Made by a program: the position numbers and the translations under genes. From the NCBI GenBank assembly GCA_035474375.1, contig DATINJ010000373.1:1-29552 (forward strand): a stretch of DNA of 29,552 bases. Reading direction: 5' to 3'. Below are positions 15,701 to 24,512 of the stretch, one piece after another. The first letter of the stretch is position 1. Each line of letters starts with the position of its first letter. The notes under the pieces were generated by a model. That model had not been told where the DNA came from and did not search any database. It worked only from the letters and a program-made list of their open reading frames with translations. This DNA comes from JANNPJ01 sp035474375 (lineage in GTDB: Bacteria; Actinomycetota; Actinomycetes; Actinomycetales; Kineosporiaceae).

Positions 15701-16513
15701 TTGTCCGAACGCGCCGTTTCGCGCCACCGCGCGCCCCAACGAGCTGCTACCCCACTGTCCGAGATGACCGAGACCCTGACCGGGCAGTTCGCCCTCGTGG
15801 GCCGGTCAGGAGCCATCGTCGCGATGTCTACCGGCTTGATGGCCTCGGCGGCAGTGCCCGCCCAGGCCCTGGCAGACACCAGCAGCAGAGCGACCGTCGC
15901 CAGCGTCGATACGTCGGCGTCCACGGCCTTGATCACCACCTCGATGTCAACCGGTCGTTCAGCTGTCCTGATCGGCTCCCAGGCGCTCGCTCAGGGCACC
16001 GCCATCTCGGCCCCCAGCACCGCCAAGGTCACCTTCGAAACGAAGGCGTTCAAGGCCGCACCAGCGCCGGTGCGGAAGGTGGTCAAGACCACCGCGGTGT
16101 CTGCACCCACGCAGGCAAGCGTCACGGTCGTGAAGCCGGCTGCGGCGCCGACCGGAACCGCCAGCGGATCATCGGTCCTCGCGATCGCCGCTCGCTATGT
16201 CGGAACCCCGTACGTCTACGGCGGCACCACTCCCCGCGGCTTCGACTGCTCCGGCTTTGTCGGTTACGTCTACCGTCAGCTCGGAGTGTCGCTGCCACGC
16301 ACGGCCAACGACCAAATGAACGCCACCAGGCAGATCCCGCGTTCCCAGGCACAGCCTGGGGACCTGGTGTTCTTCGTCTCCGGTGGCCGCGCCTATCACG
16401 ACGGCATTTACGCCGGGGGCAACATGATGTACGACTCCCCGCGATCGGGAAAGAGCATTCAGAAGCGCGAGATCTGGAGCGCCGATGTGGTCTTCGCCCG
16501 GGTGACCGGCTAG
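15701..16513 (+). CDS. Secreted NlpC/P60 endopeptidase under riboswitch control
   Basis: Protein of 270 aa. TTG start with GGAGAGGG 5 nt upstream. A moderately hydrophobic segment around residues 28-58 (ending SAAVPAQALADT) looks like an export signal; a Thr/Ala/Ser/Pro/Val-rich low-complexity linker follows to about residue 155. The NlpC/P60 domain has nucleophile C183 (FDCSGFVGYVY) and H233 (AYHDGIYAG), followed by GNMMYDSPRSG for the third polar position. It should hydrolyse peptidoglycan stem peptides. Unlike the hydrolase at 12947 it has no coiled coil. Its leader holds a c-di-AMP riboswitch. Confidence 0.9.
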   Translation: MSERAVSRHRAPQRAATPLSEMTETLTGQFALVGRSGAIVAMSTGLMASAAVPAQALADTSSRATVASVDTSASTALITTSMSTGRSAVLIGSQALAQGTAISAPSTAKVTFETKAFKAAPAPVRKVVKTTAVSAPTQASVTVVKPAAAPTGTASGSSVLAIAARYVGTPYVYGGTTPRGFDCSGFVGYVYRQLGVSLPRTANDQMNATRQIPRSQAQPGDLVFFVSGGRAYHDGIYAGGNMMYDSPRSGKSIQKREIWSADVVFARVTG

Positions 16514-16528
16514 CACAGCGGCACGGAC

Positions 16529-16556
16529 AGCCAGCCATCCCCTCCGGTGGCTGGCT
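16529..16556 (+). terminator. Terminator hairpin after the NlpC/P60 gene
   Basis: AGCCAGCCA (16529-16537) and TGGCTGGCT (16548-16556) form a perfect 9-bp stem with a 10-nt loop, 15 nt after the stop codon. Confidence 0.75.
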
Positions 16557-16605
16557 ATCCCGCGTTTGCCGTGGTTCTACCGGATAGCCGCAGCCCTCCC
16601 GCGAA

Positions 16606-16668
16606 GATCGCCAGCTACGCCCGCAAGTAGTGCCTCTCGCGGCACGAAAACGGGCACAACTGGCGATC
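16606..16668. repeat. Intergenic palindromic element, cloverleaf-like (copy 1)
   Basis: Terminal inverted repeats GATCGCCAG (16606-16614) and CTGGCGATC (16660-16668) enclose 45 nt. The interior folds into two small hairpins, CTAC/GTAG and GTGCC/GGCAC. The interior begins NNNN-GCCCGC and ends CAA, as does the element at 28389-28459. It sits between the convergent NlpC/P60 and PBP genes. Confidence 0.4.
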
Positions 16669-16729
16669 ACCCAGGGCAGGTCTCTCAGCGGAGTCCATCG
16701 AGCTCACCCGGTCGAGATGCCGGGGTGGA

Positions 16730-18937
16730 TCACGGCACCACAGCCGGCCCGGGATTGATGTCGCCGCCGAAGACCGGCTCGGGGAAGGGCACTTCGGGCA
16801 CACCCTTCAGCGATTCGGTCATGAAGTTGGTCCAGATCATGGTCGGATAGCCGCCGCCGAAGATCTCCTTGAACTGGCCGAAGCCCTTCATCGGCACGTT
16901 CGAGGCGACCAGCTCGCCCGCCTTGTTCTTCTCCGTCCCCAGCTGGTACATCACCACCGAGGTCGACAGCTGCGGCGTGTAGCCGACGAACCAAGCCGAT
17001 CGCGCGTCCGACGAGGTTCCGGTCTTTCCGGCCGCTGGCCGGCCGAGGAGTTGCGCCTTGGCCCCGGTGCCATTGCGAACCACCTGCTGGAGCGCGAAAG
17101 TCAGGTCGGCGACCGTGTCCGAGTTGAACACCCGCTTCCCGTCCGTGTCGCCGTCCTTGCTGTAAAGGATCTGGTCGGTACCCGTTTGGCTGATGGTCTC
17201 GATGGTGTACGGCGTCCGCCGAATACCGTTGGCGGCGAAGGTCGCGTAGGCACCGGCCAGGTCGATGGACGGCAGATCGGCCGACCCGAGCACGTTTCCC
17301 ACTTCGTTCTTGGCGATCGCAATCGACTTCGGGATACCGGCCGCGTACGCCGCTTCCGCCGTCCTGGCCGGTCCAATATCGGCGTTGAGCTCGGCGTACA
17401 CGGTGTTCAACGACAGTTCAGTGGCTCGCACCAGATCCAGGGAACCCCCGGATTCGCTCTCCTCACTGTTCTCAAACGTCTGTCCCCGCACCGTGATTGG
17501 ACTGTCACTCGAATACTGGCTCTTCAGGCTGTAGCCGTCCTCGAGCGCGGCGATCAATCCGAAGGGCTTGAAGGTGGACCCGGCCTGGGCGCGCGAGATC
17601 GTCGCGTTGTTGTTGTCCGCCCCCACGTACTTGGTGCCACCGAAAATTGCCCGCACCGCGCCGGTATTGGGATCGATCGACGTCATCCCGACATTCAGGC
17701 CGGCGGGCTGGTCGGCAGGCAGCGTCTGCTTCACAGCCGCCGCTGCCGCTTTCATCATCCCTCGGTTGAACGTCGTGGTGATCTTGTAGCCGGCGCTCAT
17801 CAGTTGGTTGTCGGTGATCCCCAGGGTCTGGGTGGCTTCCTTCACCACCATGTCCTTCAGATACCCGTTCTGCCCGGTGGTGGTGATAGTTGGGGCTGAC
17901 GCCACGGTTTCCGGGAAGGTGAGAGTCTGGCGAACCGCGGGGTCCAGCCACTTCTCCGCCACCATCGCGTCGAGGACGACGCCCCATCGCCGGACGGCTC
18001 GGGCCTTCTCTTCCGTACTACCGCGAGGGTCGGCCAAGGACGGCGCGTTGATGGCTCCGGCCAGGAAGGCGGCCTGGGAAACGGTCAGATCCTTCGCATC
18101 CGTGTTCGGACCGAAGTAGGCGTGGGCCGCGGCCTGGATCCCGTAGGCACCCTCACCGAAGTAGATGGTGTTCAGGTACCGGCCGAGGATGTCGTTCTTG
18201 GTCAGGATCTGGTTCATCTTGACGGCCATCAGAATTTCCTGGGCCTTACTCTTCACGCTTCGGTCGCGCTGGTTGTAGATGTTCTTCAGGTACTGCTGGC
18301 TGATCGTCGAGCCACCCTGCAGCGAATTGCCGCGGAGGTTGCTGAACGCCGCCCGAGCGATCGAGGTCGGATCGATTCCGCTGTTGCTGCGGAACGTCCG
18401 GTCCTCGGCCGCGAGTACCGCGTTCTGCACGTCGATCGGTACTTCCGCCAGCGCCACACTCTGCCGGTTCTGAGTCGCCAACTGGGCGATCGGCGTCTTT
18501 CCGTCGCTGAAGTAGATCACCGTGGTCTGGGCGATCGCTTGCGCGTCCGGCGCCGGCAGACCGGTCGCTGAGTAGGCCGCGAACAGCGCGATGATCATCG
18601 TCATGATGCCGAGGCCGATGCTCGCGCAGAGCAGCTTCCACGAGGGCAACCAGCGGGTCCAGCCCTCTCGGCCCCAGCGCGGGTAGTCGACGAACCGGCC
18701 GGGTGGAGTTTGCCTTGGCGCCCGTCCCCGGTCAGGCCCAGGGCCCGGTGCTCGTCCCCGGGACGGCCGCAACTCGGTGCGGGCTGCGTACGCTTTGGCA
18801 GCGGTTCCAGCGCCGCCACCTGCTCCTCGACCCGTGCCACCGGAGCGGAAGTCCAGCTGACCGGTCGGCACGACCAGGCGGGACGACCGGGACCGGTGGT
18901 TTCGGCTTGACCCAACGCCGGCCCCAGATCCATCCAT
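16730..18937 (-). CDS. Class A penicillin-binding protein (PBP1a/PonA type)
   Basis: Protein of 735 aa. A ~100-residue basic, Gly/Arg/Pro-rich cytoplasmic tail precedes a membrane helix at about 101-122. The GT51 transglycosylase domain has the catalytic block AAEDRTF (about 177-182) and GGSTISQQYLKN (208-219). The transpeptidase has S454-T-F-K457, S509-x-N511 and K638-T-G640. It polymerises glycan strands and cross-links stem peptides outside the membrane. The C-terminus is short with no PASTA domain. The start is uncertain: ATG 18937 was chosen over an in-frame TTG 36 nt upstream; neither has a good ribosome site. The gene converges with a c-di-AMP-regulated hydrolase. Confidence 0.92.
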   Translation of the reverse strand: MDGSGAGVGSSRNHRSRSSRLVVPTGQLDFRSGGTGRGAGGGAGTAAKAYAARTELRPSRGRAPGPGPDRGRAPRQTPPGRFVDYPRWGREGWTRWLPSWKLLCASIGLGIMTMIIALFAAYSATGLPAPDAQAIAQTTVIYFSDGKTPIAQLATQNRQSVALAEVPIDVQNAVLAAEDRTFRSNSGIDPTSIARAAFSNLRGNSLQGGSTISQQYLKNIYNQRDRSVKSKAQEILMAVKMNQILTKNDILGRYLNTIYFGEGAYGIQAAAHAYFGPNTDAKDLTVSQAAFLAGAINAPSLADPRGSTEEKARAVRRWGVVLDAMVAEKWLDPAVRQTLTFPETVASAPTITTTGQNGYLKDMVVKEATQTLGITDNQLMSAGYKITTTFNRGMMKAAAAAVKQTLPADQPAGLNVGMTSIDPNTGAVRAIFGGTKYVGADNNNATISRAQAGSTFKPFGLIAALEDGYSLKSQYSSDSPITVRGQTFENSEESESGGSLDLVRATELSLNTVYAELNADIGPARTAEAAYAAGIPKSIAIAKNEVGNVLGSADLPSIDLAGAYATFAANGIRRTPYTIETISQTGTDQILYSKDGDTDGKRVFNSDTVADLTFALQQVVRNGTGAKAQLLGRPAAGKTGTSSDARSAWFVGYTPQLSTSVVMYQLGTEKNKAGELVASNVPMKGFGQFKEIFGGGYPTMIWTNFMTESLKGVPEVPFPEPVFGGDINPGPAVVP

Positions 18938-19187
18938 GACCAAAGGTACGGAGTGGGCGGCCCAGGGGTTCAATCCATCGCAGACCGGTCCACCGCCACG
19001 ACGGCTCGACTGATCACTACCGCCCGCCTTTGACGAAGGCCTTCACGGAAAGCGGCCGAGGCGAAGCCATCTGTGCATGAACGACCGATGATCACGCCAA
19101 TATGCCTATTCATGCTGGTATGTCTGTTCCGAATCCTGGATTGACGTGCCTTCGCTTCAGGGTCACAGCTTCGGGCCCTGCTTGCCG

Positions 19188-20888
19188 ATGCATGAATGTG
19201 AGGGACAGGACAGGCCCCAGGCGGTGATCCCGGTGCAGCTGGCGAACGAGCCGCTCGCCACGGACCACGAGGTCGCCCTCCAATGGGCGTATGAACTCGT
19301 CGAGGCTGCGCAGGATCGGGACGTCACCCAAGCGGTGGACGCCGCACACGATCAAGCTCGAGCAGCGGGCTGGGCAGACGTGCTCCTAATTTCGCATTTC
19401 GCCCGGTCGCTGTCGGCTCGCCGAGCAGACCTGGACGACACCGAGCATGTTCAGGCGATGCTGGACACCGCCGGGACCCTCGGGGACTCGGCGTTGCTGG
19501 CTCTCGCGCTGGCCACGAGTGCCCAGCGCAACGCCGATGCTCGGCGAGTACAGCCGCCCGGCTCCTCCGGAGCTGAGCCGCTGGCCCGTGCCGTCGTGTT
19601 GCTGGACAGCCCGGAAAGCCTGCTGGTTCATCGAGTGGCCGCCAACATCGAGGTCGCCGGTGCCTTCCAGGCGCTGGGCTTGTGGTCGCTGGCGAGAGAG
19701 CGATATGGGCTGGTCAGGGCGCTCTTAGAGGCCCAGCACGGCGGCTCCTGGGGCGATGTTCTGCGACGTCAACGCCGGGTCGTCGACGCGAACGGGATCG
19801 ATCTGGTTCTGGACACGGCCTGCGCGATGGCCGAAGTGGGTGACTGGGACGGAGCCCGCGACGTCGCGGGCGAAGCTCTCCTCGAAACCCTTGCCGTCCT
19901 CGATCCGGACTGGCCGGCCAGCTGGACCGCGACCGTACATGCCTTCACCGAGCTGCTCGCGAGTCTTGCCGAGGAGCGATCGCCGGCCGACCGCGACCTC
20001 GTCCTGGCACACGCCCACGACCCGGACACGAATGCCAATCTCGCCATGCTCGACGTCGCCGATGCGATCCGCGCCCGCAAAGCAGGAGATCACGCCCGGG
20101 CGGCGCGGCTGGCAGCGACCTGCCAGGCGGCCATCGGGCCGGACGTTCCGGCCTACGTGCGCCTGCTGGCGCTGAATCTTGCTGCCGATGGCAGCAACAG
20201 TCCGTCGGCCGCGTTGGCCTATGCCCGTGAACTGGTCACCCTGAGGTGGAACTCCCGATTGCGCCGACTGGCGGCGATGCAGGCATCGATCGACGCCGAA
20301 CGCCGCAGGCTCGATCACGAGCGCCTCCGGGAGCAGGTGCTGGTGGACGATTTGACCGGTTTGGGGAATCGCCGGGCCTATACCGCCTACCTGGAGACGG
20401 TGCGGCGCTCGGTGGCCGCCGCCGACCGCGCGGTCGAGACGTGGAGCGGAACCGATCGTCGCTCCCTCGAGCCGCAGACCCGAGAGTTGATGGTCATGAT
20501 GCTGGACGTCGACCACTTCAAGGCGGTCAACGACACGTACGGGCACGACATCGGTGACGAAGTACTGCGCCGGATCGGCGCGATCCTGGCGACTCAGGTG
20601 CGCGCGGCGGACCTCGCCGCGCGGCTCGGCGGCGACGAGTTCATCGTGATCATGACGCCGGATGCCGAAGCCGTCGGCGAGGCTCGGGCCGGCGCGATAG
20701 TCGATGCGGTGCAGGGGTATCCGTGGGACGACGTGGCTCCGGGACTGACCATTTCGGTCAGCCTCGGGCTGCACTGCGGGCCGGTCAACGACGTCGCCCG
20801 GCTGCTGTCCGAAGCCGATCGCCAGCTCTACGTGGCCAAGCGTGGCGGGCGCGGCCGGATGGCGGGCGGGTCTCGCGAGCGCCGGTAA
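19188..20888 (+). CDS. Cytoplasmic GGDEF diguanylate cyclase with helical N-terminus
   Basis: About 566 aa. The GGDEF domain is at about residues 385-560: DDLTGLGNRRAY at its start, MMLDVDHFKAVNDTYGHDIG, and the catalytic GGDEF at 481-485. An inhibitory I-site, R-A-A-D, lies exactly five residues before GGDEF, so product inhibition by c-di-GMP is expected. The first ~370 residues are Ala/Leu-rich helices with TPR-like spacing and no membrane segment, PAS, GAF or receiver domain, so the input is probably protein-protein contact. The start is uncertain: ATG 19188, GTG 19146 and GTG 19224 are all possible. No EAL partner is nearby. Confidence 0.88.
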   Translation: MHECEGQDRPQAVIPVQLANEPLATDHEVALQWAYELVEAAQDRDVTQAVDAAHDQARAAGWADVLLISHFARSLSARRADLDDTEHVQAMLDTAGTLGDSALLALALATSAQRNADARRVQPPGSSGAEPLARAVVLLDSPESLLVHRVAANIEVAGAFQALGLWSLARERYGLVRALLEAQHGGSWGDVLRRQRRVVDANGIDLVLDTACAMAEVGDWDGARDVAGEALLETLAVLDPDWPASWTATVHAFTELLASLAEERSPADRDLVLAHAHDPDTNANLAMLDVADAIRARKAGDHARAARLAATCQAAIGPDVPAYVRLLALNLAADGSNSPSAALAYARELVTLRWNSRLRRLAAMQASIDAERRRLDHERLREQVLVDDLTGLGNRRAYTAYLETVRRSVAAADRAVETWSGTDRRSLEPQTRELMVMMLDVDHFKAVNDTYGHDIGDEVLRRIGAILATQVRAADLAARLGGDEFIVIMTPDAEAVGEARAGAIVDAVQGYPWDDVAPGLTISVSLGLHCGPVNDVARLLSEADRQLYVAKRGGRGRMAGGSRERR

Positions 20889-20919
20889 ATGACGATCGAC
20901 CCGGCCGGCTTCCGACAGC

Positions 20920-22002
20920 TCAGAGGCGGCCGCGGATCGGTGTGCGTTCCACCGGATCGGCCTGCGGCATCGTCATCTCCAGGCGCAGGCCAAGTAGCCG
21001 AATCGGCCGCCCGGCTTCGCGTTTGGCGGCCAAGGCCCGAGCCTCCGCCAGGATCACGGCGAGGTCGGTGGTCGGCTGCCGGAGGGTGCGGCTGAACGTC
21101 TTGGTGAGGAAGGGCTTGTACCGGATCTTGAGGGTAAGCCGGACGGCGGGGCGGCCCTCGCGCTCGACATCCCCGAGGACCTCGCGCACGAGTTGCGCCA
21201 GGGCGTCGTCGACGTCTTCCGGTTCGGTGAGGTCCTGCTGAAAGGTGTGCTCTCGGCTGTGGCCTCGCGCGACCCAGGGCGAGTCGTCGACCACGGCCGG
21301 GCCGCGGCCATGACCAAGGTCGGCGTACCAGGCGCCCATTCGCGGGCCGAACTCCTCGACCAGGACGGCGCGGTCGGCGTCAGCCAACTCCTGGACCGTG
21401 CTGACGCCATGCTTGGCCAGCCGGGTCGAAACTGCTCGGCCCACGCCCCACAGCTCGATCGTGGCACGGTGGCCCATCACCTCGAACCAGTTGCCCGCCG
21501 TCAGCTCGAACATCCCGCGCGGCTTGCCGAACCCGGTGGCGATCTTCGCGCGGACCTTGTTGTCCCCGATCCCGACCGAGCAATGCAGCCGGGTGGCAGC
21601 CAGCACCTCGGCCTGGATCCGCAGGGCGTACTCCTGCGGATCTGCGGTGCGGACGCCGACGAACGCCTCGTCCCACCCGAGAACCTCGACAACCGCGCCG
21701 TCCATACCGCGCAAAGTGGACATTACCTGGGACGAGGCGGCCTCGTAGACCGGTGCGTCAACCGGCAGGATCACCGCGTCCGGCGCCTTCCGGGCGGCTA
21801 ACCGCAACGGCATCCCGGAACCCACACCGAACGCGCGTGCCTCGTAGGAGGCGGTCGAGACCACCGCTCGTTCGCTCGGGTCACCTCGGCCGCCCACGAT
21901 CAGCGGCAGGCCGGCCAACTCCGGACGGCGGAGCACCTCGACGGCCGCGATGAACTGGTCGAGGTCAACGTGCAACACCCAGGGGCGAATCGCTACGTCC
22001 AC
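20920..22002 (-). CDS. dinB: Y-family DNA polymerase IV, DinB2-like
   Basis: About 360 aa. The palm acidic residues are present: D13 in WVLHVDLDQF and D111-E112 in LGWDEAFVGV. The finger/thumb block IGDNKVRAKIATGFGKP and helix-hairpin-helix WGVGRAVSTRLAKHG follow, then a little-finger domain ending in PIRLLGLRLEM. There is no C-terminal beta-clamp QLxLF motif. The steric-gate position, normally Phe or Tyr after 'D-x-D-x-F', is Ile18, as in the mycobacterial DinB2 branch where it is Leu. GTG 22002 was chosen: it starts shortly before the conserved WVLHVD. ATG 22029 is possible but would lie 17 nt from the divergent epoxide hydrolase start. Confidence 0.88.
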   Translation of the reverse strand: MDVAIRPWVLHVDLDQFIAAVEVLRRPELAGLPLIVGGRGDPSERAVVSTASYEARAFGVGSGMPLRLAARKAPDAVILPVDAPVYEAASSQVMSTLRGMDGAVVEVLGWDEAFVGVRTADPQEYALRIQAEVLAATRLHCSVGIGDNKVRAKIATGFGKPRGMFELTAGNWFEVMGHRATIELWGVGRAVSTRLAKHGVSTVQELADADRAVLVEEFGPRMGAWYADLGHGRGPAVVDDSPWVARGHSREHTFQQDLTEPEDVDDALAQLVREVLGDVEREGRPAVRLTLKIRYKPFLTKTFSRTLRQPTTDLAVILAEARALAAKREAGRPIRLLGLRLEMTMPQADPVERTPIRGRL

Positions 22003-22011
22003 CTGACCAGT

Positions 22012-22039
22012 CTGCCCCGCGAAGCCCATTCCGTAAGCT
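22012..22039 (+). promoter_or_regulatory. Possible promoter of a leaderless epoxide hydrolase mRNA
   Basis: TAAGCT at 22034-22039 fits the -10 pattern TANNNT and ends 7 nt before the ATG at 22047; CTGCCC at 22012-22017 is a weak -35 at 16 nt spacing. There is no Shine-Dalgarno sequence before this ATG, which fits a leaderless transcript, common in actinobacteria. Confidence 0.4.
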
Positions 22040-22046
22040 GTCTTCC

Positions 22047-23216
22047 ATGCCGGACGCCGTGCCTCGACCCGAGCCGTTCACCCTGCAGACCACCGCCGCA
22101 GCGCTCGAGGACCTCCGCACGCGGTTGCGCGCGACGCGCTGGCCGGACGCGCCCGAGGACGCCGGGTGGGCGCTGGGGACCGACCTCGGCTACCTCCGTG
22201 AGCTGGTCGAATACTGGGCGGATGGCTTCGACTGGCCCGCTCAGGAAGCGGCACTGGCTCGACTCCCGCACTTTCGCATCCTCCTCGGTGGCCTCGGGAT
22301 CCACTTCGTGCAGGCTCGCGCTGCCGCGCCGGCCGGCGACGGCCCGCCCGTTCTACCGCTGGTCCTCAGCCATGGCTGGCCAGACTCGTTCTGGCGGTAC
22401 TCGAAGGTCATCCCGCTCCTCACCGACCCCGGTGCGCATGGCGCCGACCCCGCCGACGCGTTCGACGTGGTCGTTCCCGACCTGCCGGGCTACGGGTACT
22501 CCGACCGCCCGACCGGCCCAGCCCCGGACGCCATCGCCGTCGCCGACCTGTGGGCCGAACTCATGGCTGCCCTCGGCTACCCGCGCTTCGGCGCCGCCGG
22601 CGGTGACCTCGGCAGCCACGTCAGCCGCTACCTCGGGCTCAACCACCCCGACCAGGTCGTCGCTGTGCACCGCACCGACGCTGGCCTGCCACTCTTCACC
22701 GGCGACCCCGCGGAGCTCGCGACCGAAGAACACGCCTGGTTACGGGAGGCAGCGGCCTGGGGCGGGACCGAGGGCGCCTACGCCGCCATGCACCGCACCA
22801 AGCCTCAGACCGCCGCCTTCGGGCTCACCGACTCACCGGCCGGGCTCGCCGCGTGGATCGTCGAGAAGCTCCGCGCCTGGAGCGACTGCGACGGCGACAT
22901 CGAGCGGCGGTTCACCAAGGACGAAATCCTGACGAACATCACGATCTACTGGCTCACCGGGACGATCGGCTCGTCGATGCGGATGTACCGGGCGAACGCC
23001 GGGATCCCGCCCGCGCAACTCGCCCGGCGGGTCGAGGTACCGTCCGGCTTCTCGATCTTCGCCGGTGACGTCGTGCGCCCGCCGCGAGCCTGGCTGGAGC
23101 GCACGGCAAACACCGTGCGCGCAACGGAACCGGCGAGTGGCGGGCACTTCGCGCCGTTCGAGGAGCCCGAGCTCTACGCGGAGGAGTTGCGCGCGTTCTT
23201 CCGCCCCTACCGGTGA
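22047..23216 (+). CDS. Epoxide hydrolase, EHN-containing alpha/beta hydrolase
   Basis: Protein of 389 aa. The first ~100 residues are the EHN N-terminal region typical of microsomal-type epoxide hydrolases. The alpha/beta hydrolase core has the oxyanion motif H109-G-W-P, the nucleophile D187 in AAGGDLGSHVSRYL, and the base H367 in GGHFAPFEEPE. Two Tyr in YWLTGTIGSSMRMY are candidates for the epoxide-polarising lid residues. It should hydrolyse an epoxide to a diol through an ester intermediate. The ATG at 22047 has no ribosome site but a -10-like TAAGCT 7 nt before it. The P450 at the other end of the window is a conceivable epoxide source, but they are 20 kb apart. Confidence 0.9.
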   Translation: MPDAVPRPEPFTLQTTAAALEDLRTRLRATRWPDAPEDAGWALGTDLGYLRELVEYWADGFDWPAQEAALARLPHFRILLGGLGIHFVQARAAAPAGDGPPVLPLVLSHGWPDSFWRYSKVIPLLTDPGAHGADPADAFDVVVPDLPGYGYSDRPTGPAPDAIAVADLWAELMAALGYPRFGAAGGDLGSHVSRYLGLNHPDQVVAVHRTDAGLPLFTGDPAELATEEHAWLREAAAWGGTEGAYAAMHRTKPQTAAFGLTDSPAGLAAWIVEKLRAWSDCDGDIERRFTKDEILTNITIYWLTGTIGSSMRMYRANAGIPPAQLARRVEVPSGFSIFAGDVVRPPRAWLERTANTVRATEPASGGHFAPFEEPELYAEELRAFFRPYR

Positions 23217-23224
23217 CCGTCACG

Positions 23225-24499
23225 TTACCCGTACGCACCGGGTAGGTCATCGTCGAGCGCCCGGTACAGACCGCGCAACAGGACGACGCCCTCGGCTGCG
23301 GTGAAGGCGTTCAGGTGGACTTCCCAGGTCGGTTCGCGGACCAGCGCCAGCCCGAGCGCGTGCCACAGGCAGCGGAAACTCTCGGACCCGCTCAACCCAC
23401 CGCGACCGGCCCCGAAGAGCGGCAGCAGCACGGAACGCAAGGGCGGGCTCGCCGGGTCGTTCTTCCGTTCTTGGTCGGCCAGGCGGAAGATGCCGTCCAC
23501 CGCCACGGCGATGGCGTGGCGCGAGACCTCATAGCTGTTCGTGCCGGAGCGCGGTACCGCGACAGCGGCGTGAAACAGCCGGCGAATTCCTTTGTCTGCG
23601 AGCATCCCGCCGGAAGTCATCGCCACGACGCCCGGCTCCACCGGCCCGCTGCCGACGTTGTTGGCCCGCCGCCAGGCGATCAGTTCCTCGGCGACCACGT
23701 CTGTCACGACATGACCGCCCCGGTCGCGGACGGCGGCAGCGCTGCGCAGGGCGCCCGAGAGGGTTACTGCCCAGATCCGGGACGGCTCCAGATACACGTT
23801 CTCCGACGACACCACGATGTCGACGTCCCGCAGACTGTCGACCCCGCCGACCCGGACGACCACGTCGACCGTCGCCGCGTCCGGCGCAGAACCCCCGGAC
23901 GCGAGGGCACTCAGCGGCAGGCGGATCGGTGGGAACCGGCGCTGGTAGCTGGGGTCGTCCTCGTGCGGCCCCAAAACTTGCAGGGAATGGGCAATGTGAG
24001 CCAGGGCCGAAGCCAGCTCGGTCGCCCCCGGCGCCGTCACCGCGGCCGGAGCGGCGCCTGGCAGTGCGGTCGATTCCGGCTGACCTGGCCGATCGGCCCG
24101 CCGACAGAGGATCAGGATCTCCTCGGCGAGCCGCTCCACCAAGAGGAGCTCGGGCTTCTTCCGGAACGTCTCCGGCTCCAGGCCGTAGATCGCCGCGGCC
24201 CGGCGGCGCAGGTCGGTCGGGGTGCGGCCGATGGTGCCCTGAACCAGGCCGAAGAGGTACGGCGCCGCTTGTCCGAGCGGGTCGCCCTCCTCACTCTCCA
24301 TCGCTGCGACCGCCGCCCGAAGCATCGTCTCGATGGCCGGCGGGTCGTGCCCCTCGACCGTACCGAAGCCGCAGATCCGGGCCGCCTTGCCGAGCGCGGG
24401 CAAGTCCAGATGCCGCAACTGGCGCACGCCCTTGCCGCGGAGAAACCGCAGCTCGTCCACGAGGGCAGAGTGCTCCGGAGCAGAATCTCCGATCGTCAT
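23225..24499 (-). CDS. Macro-domain protein with N-terminal helical module
   Basis: Protein of 424 aa. The N-terminal ~130 residues are helical, with the block LRRRAAAIYGLEPETFRKKPE followed by LLVERLAEEILIL, a motif I have seen at the start of many actinobacterial multidomain proteins but cannot name. After a Pro/Ala-rich linker, residues ~215-424 look like a macro domain: DVDIVVSSENVYLEP in place of the usual 'D-x-I-V-N-A-A-N', then GGHVVTDVV, GVVAMTSGGMLADKGIRRLF and LLPLFGAGRGGL. Macro domains bind ADP-ribose or related nucleotides. ATG 24499 was chosen; the frame is open to 25186, but that extension is low-complexity and crosses the repeats. Five 11-bp repeats lie directly upstream. Confidence 0.7.
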   Translation of the reverse strand: MTIGDSAPEHSALVDELRFLRGKGVRQLRHLDLPALGKAARICGFGTVEGHDPPAIETMLRAAVAAMESEEGDPLGQAAPYLFGLVQGTIGRTPTDLRRRAAAIYGLEPETFRKKPELLLVERLAEEILILCRRADRPGQPESTALPGAAPAAVTAPGATELASALAHIAHSLQVLGPHEDDPSYQRRFPPIRLPLSALASGGSAPDAATVDVVVRVGGVDSLRDVDIVVSSENVYLEPSRIWAVTLSGALRSAAAVRDRGGHVVTDVVAEELIAWRRANNVGSGPVEPGVVAMTSGGMLADKGIRRLFHAAVAVPRSGTNSYEVSRHAIAVAVDGIFRLADQERKNDPASPPLRSVLLPLFGAGRGGLSGSESFRCLWHALGLALVREPTWEVHLNAFTAAEGVVLLRGLYRALDDDLPGAYG

Positions 24500-24512
24500 C
24501 CCAGCACCGCCT

